Assembly (NCBI RefSeq): GCF_905171765.1
Contig: NC_053390.1
Location: 217,571,927 to 217,635,926, forward strand
Source: Bufo bufo
Lineage: Eukaryota > Chordata > Amphibia > Anura > Bufonidae
Length of the DNA: 64,000 nt
Direction of reading: 5' to 3'
Shown piece by piece: positions 56,554 through 64,000 of the stretch (positions are counted from its first letter, which is position 1; every line of letters starts with the position of its first letter). Both the position numbers and the translations under genes were made by a program. The notes beneath the pieces were generated by a model. That model saw only the letters and a program-made list of their open reading frames with translations. It was not told the origin of the DNA and did not search any database.

Positions 56554-56887
56554 TGTGCTGCACAAAATACCACCCCAGAAGCAGATCTTTTGTGGTGAAT
56601 GACCCAGCTGCCACGTTCTGTTCTCCTGTTGTCTCTAATTAAGATATGGAGCAGGGGGCTGAGGAGGTAAGACTCAGACCACAGCACCAGGTCAGCCCTA
56701 CCTTCAGCAAGCTGCTTGGTCTTTCAATGCCACCAAACATACAAGAGAATTCAGACTACACGCCTTGAACATTCAGTGGTGTCTCCTGTGATGTACATCT
56801 TCTCATCTCTCATCTTTTCCATTCAGACCAGGTCACATGATGATTTCTTTCAGTCATATATTGTCTGTATAGTTTGCCACACAGACA

Positions 56888-57260
56888 TCTTTAACCAGCT
56901 AGGTGATACCTGGGGGACCCACATGTTGGGACTTAAAAAATGCTGAACAGAGTACCGGCTGTCTTTGGGCGGAATCACAATGCTTTAACCAGCTAGGTGG
57001 CACCAAGTAATACCTGGTGGACCCACATGTCAGGGCTAGGCATTGTTAAATGGTGTGCCAGCTGTCTGTGGGCAGAATCACGGTATTTCAACCAGGTGAT
57101 ACCTAGCAGAACCAAATGTTGGGGCTAAGCATAGGTGAGCAGCATGCCAACTGTTTGAGGGCAGAATCGTGGTATTTCAACCAGCTTGGTAGTACTAGGT
57201 GATACTTGGTGGACCCACATGTCGGGACTAGGCATTGCTGATGAGTGTGCCAGCTGTCTG
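56888..57260 (+). repeat. Diverged tandem repeat, about 4 x 95 bp
   Basis: AACCAGCTAGGTG...CCCACATGT...GGGCTAGGCATTG...CAGCTGTCTG...GAATCAC recurs about four times at intervals of 90-100 bp. It is strongly diverged. 57261-58470 shows no feature I can name. Confidence 0.6.
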
Positions 57261-58472
57261 GGGAGGGACATGGCTAGGCAGCATGTCCCTTATGGGGGTC
57301 AAGGAGCTGCAGGTGGCCAGCAGCTAACCCAGAAACCCAGTTTCAGATGAGGCAGAGTGGCTGGCAATGAACTTAGTGGAGAATCTGGCTTTGAACACGA
57401 GGTCCGACTGTCAACGGAGCTGGTTGAGGTGCCACAACTTCGGCCAGGCTCTCCTAAATGGCGGCAATGCAGATACTTAGCAAATAAACAAAGTGGTGCT
57501 TGCCAGAGTTTTCCGCCAAACCTTGTGTCATGTTGTTTTTCTCTCAGGTATGGGGTGTAAAGCTGAATTTGTATTATGTAGGGAGAGGTTAGCATGTGTG
57601 CTCTTTATAAAGGGCAAGCTGATCTAAATAGGCTAGCAGTGCCCACCAGCCTGCCCTCAGACTCTCAGGAGATACTGTCCTGGAAGACATACAAGGAACC
57701 AATAAAGAGACAAGGGGGCGAAGACCTCATGCACTGGATGTGAAACGCATCACTGTGGTTCCTCCTAGCATGACATCCACCAAGCTTGGCAACCATCGCC
57801 ACCCCCACCAAACAATAAACTCAGCAGGGAGAAGCGTGGGCCAGAACGAGAACTGACCACATACATCACACCTCCAGGCAGGAAAAGGGTGCCAGAGCAG
57901 CAGAGTTGCCCCAGCATCCTGAAGTCACGCTGGAGGAGGAGGAGATCCCAGACCTGCACCTACAGGACAAAAAAGAAATTGGTGGGGTATTTAATTATTA
58001 GGGGTTCTTTAAAATATTCCTGAGTCCTGCTGCTGTACAGGGGCCAATAACCCCACTACGGTGCCGCTAAGGGACGCAAGGGAATGCTTACATAACTAAA
58101 AAGACAGTCTCTTACATCAATACAGTCTGGCTAATCGCATTGAGGCAGGAGACTGGCTTTTTATTTATTTATTTATTTTTTATATTCTTTTGTTTGGAGT
58201 AATCCTGCTACTTTCATCAACTGTATTCATTTGAAATCTATAAACTGGATTGTTGCCCGTGTACTGCACTGCTCCAGCTATCCATAATACAATAGACCTC
58301 TGGAACCAATGCAGTCAGCAGACCAAAGATCATCACGGAGCACACATACAACTTTGTTCACCTGCCGTTACCTATATCGTGAGATATTGTCAGAGTCACC
58401 TTATAATAAGGAACACTTCCTTTATAGGATTATCAATGCTCAAGTGTGGTCACTAATTTAATGGTGCTATAA

Positions 58473-58949
58473 GGCTACTTTTACACTAGCGTTTTTGCTG
58501 GATCCGGCAGGGTTCAACAAAAACGCTTACATTACTGATAATACAACCGCCTGCATCCGTTATGAAAGGATCCGGTTGTAATATCTTTAACATAGCCAAG
58601 ACGGATCCGTCATGAACTCCATTGAAAGTCAACGGGGACTGGATCCGTTTTCTATTGTGTCATAGTTAAACTGATCCGTCCCCATTGACTTGCATTGTGG
58701 GTCATGATGGATCTGTCTTGCTCCGCATCCCATGACGGAAAGAAAACCACAACATGCTGCGGTTTACTCTCCGGTATGAGAATGCAACCAAACGGAACGG
58801 AATGCATTTTGGAGCATTCCGTTCTGTTCAGTTACGTTTTCTCCCCATTGACAATGAATGGGGACAAAATGGAAGTGTTTTTTTCTGGTATTGAGACCCT
58901 ATGACGGATCTCCATACTGGAAAATAGAAACGCTAGTGTGAAAGTAGCC
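58473..58949. mobile_element. GGCTAC hairpin with TAA duplication
   Basis: Ends GGCTACTTTTACACTAGCG and CGCTAGTGTGAAAGTAGCC are inverted, with TAA directly repeated on both sides (58470-58472, 58950-58952). The interior has the GGATCCGT and CCCCATTGAC blocks of the family. Confidence 0.8.
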
Positions 58950-59059
58950 TAAGAAAGATATTTGCACATTGCGCTTTTTGGACTAATTATTGACTGTCCC
59001 ACAACAAACTGTGGGTCATATATTTTTACTCAGACTCTTGCCATTTTTATGGATCTATA

Positions 59060-59063
<4 letters not shown>

Positions 59064-59105
<42 letters not shown>
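59064..59105. repeat. (TA)n microsatellite
   Basis: About 20 uninterrupted TA dinucleotides. The frame translated from it (alternating Tyr and Ile) is meaningless. Confidence 0.95.
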
Positions 59106-59108
<3 letters not shown>

Positions 59109-59210
59109 CTAGGACCGCAGTATAATTGCATATATTTCTGGACTACAATTTTTGTTGTGTATCAATTGTATCTAGGATATTACTACATTATATTTAGAGA
59201 TGAGAGTTAT

Positions 59211-59594
59211 TAGAGATGAGCGAATTTCACGTTATGAAATTCGTTCACGCTTCATTTGGTGGTAAAAGCAGAATTGCGTTATGGATTCCGGTACCACTGA
59301 CCATAACGCAATCATATCATGGAATGCATAACATTCTGTCATAATAATATAAGTCCCCGTTTCCGTTATGCAGGGGAGTCCTCTTCTAAAAAACGGATAC
59401 GGGACAGATCCGTTATGCAGGCCATAGACTTCTAAAATGACAGAATGAATAATGGAATGCCTCTAAAGGCATTCCGTCATAGAATTGCGGTCCGTGAATT
59501 ATGGTCCGTGGTAACAGAATCCATAACACAATTCTGCTTTTACCACCAAATGAAGCGTGAACGAATTTCATAACATTAAATTCGCTCATCTCTA
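59211..59594. mobile_element. TAGAGATGAGCGAATTTC hairpin
   Basis: Ends TAGAGATGAGCGAATTTC and AAATTCGCTCATCTCTA are inverted, and arms with TGGTGGTAAAAGCAGAATTG continue for more than 100 bp. No duplication could be settled. A second TTAGAGATGAG just upstream (59194) suggests an additional fragment. Confidence 0.7.
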
Positions 59595-59671
59595 GCAGTT
59601 ATATTATGAATGCTTTATTTGTTAAATATAATTTTTTTTATAAACTCCTTGAGGCACTCGCTTTCTACATT

Positions 59672-59840
59672 TATAAGAATAGGACATGTTCTATAATTCT
59701 GCAGACGGCACAGATGCGGACAGTGCACGGAGTGCTGTCTGCATCTTTTGCTGTCCGACTGAAGTGAATGAGCCTGCATCCGACCCGCAAAAAAATGCAG
59801 ATCGGATGCAGACCCAAACCACAGTCGTGTGCATGAGCCC
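59672..59840 (+). mobile_element. Right half of a GGGCTCATGCACACG hairpin
   Basis: The end GTCGTGTGCATGAGCCC followed by TTA, with AAGAATAGGACATG and GCGGACAGTGCACGG inside, belongs to the Harbinger-like set. The left half is absent. Confidence 0.5.
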
Positions 59841-59861
59841 TTACACATTAGTGAGAACTGG

Positions 59862-60012
59862 TGTAAACGCAAATTGGCTTAGTTGCCCATAGCAACAAAT
59901 CAGATTCCACCTTTCATTTTTGAGAGCTCCTTTGCAAAATGTAAGTTGGAATCTTATTGGCTGCTATGAGCAACTTTGACAGTTTTTCTTTACACCAGTT
60001 TTGATAAATCTT
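59862..60012. mobile_element. Small AACTGGTGTAAA hairpin
   Basis: AACTGGTGTAAACGCAAATTGG and the inverse TTTCTTTACACCAGTTTTGATAAAT enclose inverted AATCAGATTCCACC blocks. A half copy lies near 49190-49295. Confidence 0.55.
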
Positions 60013-60363
60013 CTCTGTCCTCATTTCAAAAAGTTGTTGGCAGCAAGCAATGCTGAAGCAGGGCATGTACAGAGAAAGCTTCACCTCATATCTCGTTTTT
60101 TATGTACATCCAACATGCACGGTTTTACATAAAAGAAAAAGGGCCAAAACTTGGTGTGTAGATTGATTCCTACAGACATGACACACACTTTTTTCATTGG
60201 CTATTGTGCGCTTGTTTGCATACGTCACATGTAGACGTTTGTAATTTTTCAAATGAAGAATGCATACAAATGAATCAAAAAAGTATACCACATATACGCA
60301 AATAAAAACTAAATGTATGGTCAAGGAGGCATATGTCTTTGCCAAATTTTCAGCATACATGTT

Positions 60364-61412
60364 TGAGTAACACCCCAGAGTTGTGTTACTACACGCCTCT
60401 ACCCCGCTACTATCTTCTAAGAGCCTTTATACTGTCATCTGATATAATTTATATTATGACCTCCATAAAACTATCTTAAATGTAATGGTTCATGTAATTA
60501 GCCTGTTTACCAGCGGGTGGCAGCAACTCATTGGCAGGGACAGGTTAGTGTTTAGTGTATCTGAGCTGGAATGGTTTATTCCAGCTTAGCTCCCCCTCTG
60601 TGGAGAGGTGGGCTGGTCCCACATCCTGCAGTATGGGTGGGTAAGGACCTTTCCCTGCTAGGGGAAGGCTGTGTAATAGTGTTCAGGAGAACCCCTTCTT
60701 GGGGAAGACAGCAAGGACATAGTCTCGGCTGAGGTATGTCCATTTATATACCCAATCTGAGCACCTTCAGCTCTGCTGGATGAACAGAGCAGAAACTACA
60801 GCCAAACTCCAGGAAGAAAGCATTCCCTGAGAATCCATCTGTAAGATAAGTCCAGAGTCCTAGGAGAAGCCTATTCCTCCTCAACTAGTCTGTCCCCGCA
60901 CAGAAGTTACAGATAAGTGCAGAAGCTAATCCTGCCACAGTTACAGAGCTACCAAGCAGAGGTTTATCCTGCAAGCTCCACATTTAAAGCAGAAGTACTC
61001 ATTCCTGCCAATCATTGCCAAAACCTGCTGGGACCAAGACACCAAAGTTGTATACTGCTTGGATGCAAGTTATTTCAAGTAAAGCAACGTTTGAACTTCA
61101 TCTAAAGGTCTGGACATCATTTATTCTGCAAATTTCCTCTATTACTCCTACTATCACTACACTCAAATTTATTGCAAGTGAGCCAGGAGTCCGGCCGTAC
61201 CCAGGTAGGAGACACTGTGACACAACTACCCCAAAACTACAGAGACATTATAGACCATTACACCACTCTGGCATTCCTCATCTGGGACGTGCGTTATAAC
61301 ACCTTGGAAGGGCCCTGGGATAGCACCCTGCGCACGCTGCAATTGGCGTCACGACAAATACAGAATATTATCCACCCGTACCTGGCCACTGCATTTGCAT
61401 ATACGACCACTG
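60364..61412 (+). mobile_element. Second, diverged copy of the TGTAACACC-type LTR
   Basis: It begins TGAGTAACACCCCAGAG and follows the LTR of 19833-20926 through blocks such as CCTGCTAGGGGAAGGCTGTG, GAGCCAGGA and CACGCTGCAATTGGCGTCACGA. The 3' tip is diverged after GGCCACTGCA and no duplication is clear. A short (ATAG)n run follows at 61444-61461. Confidence 0.6.
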
Positions 61413-61737
61413 TATGCCCAAAAAATATTTGTGAACTAAGCCATAGATAGATAGATAGATCACCATCCCAGATCTAGAGGGGATGTCCTGGATTTTGTTG
61501 GCTGTCTGCTATACCATTCCCCAGCCTGTACACATCTCAGCAGGCAGCAGATGAGGTGACGTCATCGAGCCTGCTGTGCGGAGCAGGACAGAGCACAAGT
61601 CTCGGGGATGATGTGCTTCATTCATCGGGGGAATTGGGCTAGGTGAGTGTTACTTTTTTATTTTATTTAAATTACAAGGGCTTCATTATTGCACGGGAGC
61701 ACTTAGGGGGTAGCACTATTATAAACGGGAACACTAA

Positions 61738-62144
61738 GGCCTCTTGCAGAGGAGCATGTCCGGATTAGGTCCGGATGCGTTGCGGATGAGTTCAGTGATA
61801 ACTGCGCGATCGCGTTCAGTTTTTATCACCCGGGTGCAATGCGATTTAATGCGTTTTGCACGCGTGTGATAAAAAACTGAATGTATACAAACATCTCTTA
61901 GCAACCATGCGTGAAAAATGCGTGATTTTCACACAGCTCCATTCACTTCAATGGGGCCAGCGTTGCGTGAAAATCGCAGAATATAAGATGCTGCGATTTT
62001 CACGCAACGCACAAGTGATGTGTAAAAACCGACGCACATGTACACAGCTTCATTGAAATGAATGGGTCCGGATTCAGTGCGGGTGCAATGCGTTCACGTC
62101 ACGCATTGCACCCTCGTGGAATTCTTGCTCGTGTGAAAGGGGCC
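61738..62144. mobile_element. GGCCTCTTGCAGAGGAGC hairpin with TAA duplication
   Basis: The end GCTCGTGTGAAAGGGGCC and the diverged left end are inverted, with TAA directly repeated (61735-61737, 62145-62147). The interior GCGTGAAAATCGCAG and TTTTCACGCAACGCAC blocks match 27043-27470 and 50444-51331. It interrupts a low-copy repeat with GGGGGAAGCACTATTGTGAGG-type units (61700-62230). Confidence 0.7.
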
Positions 62145-62707
62145 TAAGGGGGCAACACTTTTGTAAAAGAGCCCTAGGGGGAAGCACTATTGTGAGGGGA
62201 CACTACAGGGACATAACTGTTGTGTAGGGGCATTAAGTGGACTGGGCGCGATTGGGCAAGTATAGATAGTCAGTAGGCGGAGTTGGAGGCGTGGTTTAGC
62301 AGACCTCCCAAGTGTCCCTCTTTTGGAAGCAAATCCCTCTGTCCCTCTATTTGATCTGAAGTATAGATTAGCATTATTACATTTACAATAATGATCAAGA
62401 AAGTGTTTGCCTGGTTCCTATCTGTATATTTGACCCCACCTTGTATATTATTTCATAATTTAATGCAATTTGGATTTTAGAAATTTCTATGTTCAGATCA
62501 TTTTTGCACTATTAAAGTGTATAAATATACAGGAAAATGGACTCTTACACAATGAATTATAAAGCTAGGGCTACTCGGCAACCTGGATTTCTTGCGACTG
62601 TTCATTTGGGAGCGCCGCTACTCAGCGATCCTGGCAGTGTCGCCCTGTAGCCCTAGTCTAAGTGACCGTCTTTGACCGTCCAAAAAGTTGGGAGGTATGG
62701 TTTAGTG

Positions 62708-62840
62708 CAGGGATGCCCAACCTGTGGCCCTCCAACTGTTGCAAAACTACAACTGCCAGCATGCCCGGACAGCCTACAGCAGGGCATGATGGGAGTTGTA
62801 GTTTTACAACAGCTGGAGGGACGCAGGTTGAGCATGTCTG
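62708..62840. mobile_element. hAT-like hairpin, 133 bp, perfect 8-bp duplication
   Basis: It starts CAGGGATGCCCAACCTG and ends CAGGTTGAGCATGTCTG. The arms contain AACTACAACTGCCAGCATG and CATGATGGGAGTTGTAGTT. GTTTAGTG flanks it identically on both sides (62700-62707, 62841-62848). Confidence 0.92.
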
Positions 62841-62989
62841 GTTTAGTGTACTACAATCATTAGCTGCTATGTGCGCCACTGATATTGTTCCTCCTTTGGA
62901 TTTGCAAAGGTTGGGAGGTTTGTATATAATGACATAGTTATTACATTTCTCTCTACTACAGAACTACTGCGAATTACAGCTAACTGGCA

Positions 62990-63272
62990 GCATTATGAAC
63001 ATGGCGCCCCCTGCAGGCACTTAACTGTATTCTGTAAACGTGTAATACCTAAGGGGCAATTACAGTGGAACAGCACAGAATATTTTAATTGCTTTATAAA
63101 TCTAGTTTAGGATTAATAACAATGCCACATTCCCGCTTTCCATTTATTTCCGCTGCGGTTTTACTCTTTATTTTTAATATATCCGGAACCTGTTTCTTGC
63201 TCTCAGTTTTCCAAGGGGACTTTTTAACCGGGTGCACACTGGCTTCACGTGCGAGGCTGTGGCTGCAGGAAG
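62990..63272 (+). promoter_or_regulatory. DDX55: DDX55 5' flank and 5' UTR
   Basis: A canonical E-box CACGTG lies at 63246-63251, 22 bp before the start codon. The region near the start is moderately GC-rich but no TATA box or strong CpG island is seen. The transcription start is not determinable from sequence. Confidence 0.4.
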
Positions 63273-63380
63273 ATGGAGAACGTTACAGAAGGGACTTGGG
63301 ACTCTTTGCCGGAGAAGCTGAATGACCAGATCCGCCAGACTCTGAGGGAGCTGCGCTTCACCCACATGACGCCGGTGCAG
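63273..63380 (+). CDS. DDX55: DDX55 coding exon 1 (DEAD-box helicase)
   Basis: It encodes residues 1-36 of DDX55, a nucleolar ATP-dependent RNA helicase of 60S ribosome biogenesis (homologue of yeast Spb4). The peptide starts MENVTEGTWDSLPEKL and ends with the Q motif region ELRFTHMTPVQ, whose aromatic residue and final Gln contact the adenine of ATP. The Gly usual before the Phe is Arg here. Kozak context is good (A at -3, G at +4). The exon ends in CAG before GTATTG, a weak but GT-type donor, phase 0. The remaining exons lie beyond the window. Identity also rests on its position downstream of TMED2. Confidence 0.92.
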
Positions 63381-64000
63381 GTATTGCTGCTGCCCGCCCT
63401 CCATCTTGTCTTCTCTGTGATCGGGCATTGTGCGCTGATATGCTCCTCACAGATGACACTGGAGGCTGCACATGGGACATGTGGCGACTTTTTATTTATT
63501 TTTTTAAGTAATTTTTTTAATGTAACTGCAGTACCCCGGAAGGACAACTGCAAAGTGTTAAAGGGCTAGGACCCCCACTGATCGTGAGAACAGGGCCCCG
63601 TACCTAGTGGAGCCCCCGGAAGTGGATGGAGCTCCTGGTCAGAAATGTCTGCTGCTTCATTCATTTCTATGGGAGTTCCGGAGATAGTGGAGCGCTGTAC
63701 TAATACTTTCACACTGCGTCGTTGGATACCGGTGTTCTAACAAAAAACCTTACCCTGTGAAAATCCCTTACCCCTCGTCACTTCCGGTGACGTGGCCGCA
63801 TCGGACATTACGAAGGTCAGCTGGAGGAGGGGGTGTGCGCATCAGCACAAGCGCACTACCACGGGTAAGGTAAGGTAAAATTACAGAGAGCGATGCGGGA
63901 GAAGCGGCCACCAAATGCGCATGCGCAGGGAGAGACCGACCTGATCGAAGTCAGCCAGCAATGCATCTGAAGCGCTGTGTCCACGCGTGGACACAGCGCT
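63381..64000 (+). other. DDX55: Start of DDX55 intron 1
   Basis: No further exon is visible. 63570-63720 carries a GGACCCCCACTGATCG and CATTTCTATGGGAG-type repeat fragment. The window ends in a perfect 30-bp palindrome (63971-64000) centred on ACGCGT, probably the middle of another hairpin element. Confidence 0.6.
63971..64000. repeat. Perfect 30-bp palindrome at the window edge
   Basis: Fifteen-base arms AGCGCTGTGTCCACG pair without spacer. CpG-rich flanks (GCGCATGCGCAGG nearby) are like the centres of the large MITEs in this window, so it is probably half of such an element cut by the window end. Confidence 0.7.

Larger units (their letters stand above)
55735..56720. mobile_element. Head-to-head pair of CAGGGG hAT-like elements
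   Basis: A minus-strand copy (55735-56167, start CCAGGGGTAGACTGGGA read inverted) and a plus-strand copy (from 56242, CAGGGGCGAACTGGGAAC) face each other across 74 bases. Distal blocks, GCATGCTGAAGACAGGGCTG and CAGCCCTACCTTCAGCAAGC, are inverted too, so the pair acts as one large imperfect palindrome. Each arm has its own tandem array. Confidence 0.6.

Noticed and set aside
56260..56642. 76-101 codon frames with regular repeats on both strands
   Set aside because: Pure translation of the 41-bp tandem array (FVLLGWYFVLHCGI-like repeats). No start context or domain.
58962..59213. 83-codon frame including a Tyr-Ile run
   Set aside because: The run is a TA microsatellite.

Overview
This is a repeat-rich vertebrate nuclear sequence, almost certainly from an anuran amphibian. 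It holds one complete gene, TMED2 (p24 cargo receptor, + strand, four coding exons at 28552-28731, 33963-34155, 39716-39823 and 44521-44645), and the first coding exon of DDX55 (DEAD-box RNA helicase, + strand, 63273-63380). The four TMED2 exons join in phase into 201 codons plus stop, the length of the family. The order TMED2 then DDX55 on one strand is the vertebrate arrangement known from human 12q24.31. No other host gene, tRNA, rRNA or CRISPR was recognised. The two genes are ordinary neighbours (ER-Golgi trafficking and ribosome biogenesis) and do not form a functional unit.

The rest is mostly mobile DNA, and the anuran assignment rests on it. There are many TTAA-flanked hairpin MITEs with TTAAAGG ends (the T2/Kolobok-like type known from frogs). 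A second large set of hairpins starts GGCTAC, GGCCTCAT or similar with an inner TTCACACG box and is flanked by 3-bp TAA/TTA, as for PIF/Harbinger. hAT-like hairpins carry 8-bp duplications. Four Tc1-type transposons and two LTR families are present, with fragments of Penelope-like and L2/CR1-like retroelements and a 3.6-kb TTAA-bounded element with internal tandem arrays.

Layout: 1-28290 is upstream intergenic DNA made of nested repeats. One old interspersed repeat (5997-9160) is split by a solo LTR, a Tc1 element and a hairpin. A three-level nest lies at 17413-18742, a Penelope reverse-transcriptase fragment is split by a solo LTR at 19563-21034, and the 3.6-kb element is at 21035-24677. 28291-44645 is TMED2: intron 1 has two minisatellites (11 x 46 bp and 26 x 34 bp), intron 2 has a 1.4-kb palindrome inside two older elements, and intron 3 has a Tc1 element split by two MITEs, one of them split again by a younger Tc1 element with a single nonsense codon. 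44646-46620 is the TMED2 3' UTR. 46621-63272 is intergenic (hairpins, a fourth Tc1, a LINE tail, a second LTR copy). DDX55 begins at 63273.

Most long open frames outside the two genes are by-products of palindromic or tandem repeats and are not genes. I found no convincing new host system. The main value lies in the transposon stratigraphy, which the sequence supports directly through target-site duplications. Repeat class names are inferred from termini and duplication length, not from a database search.
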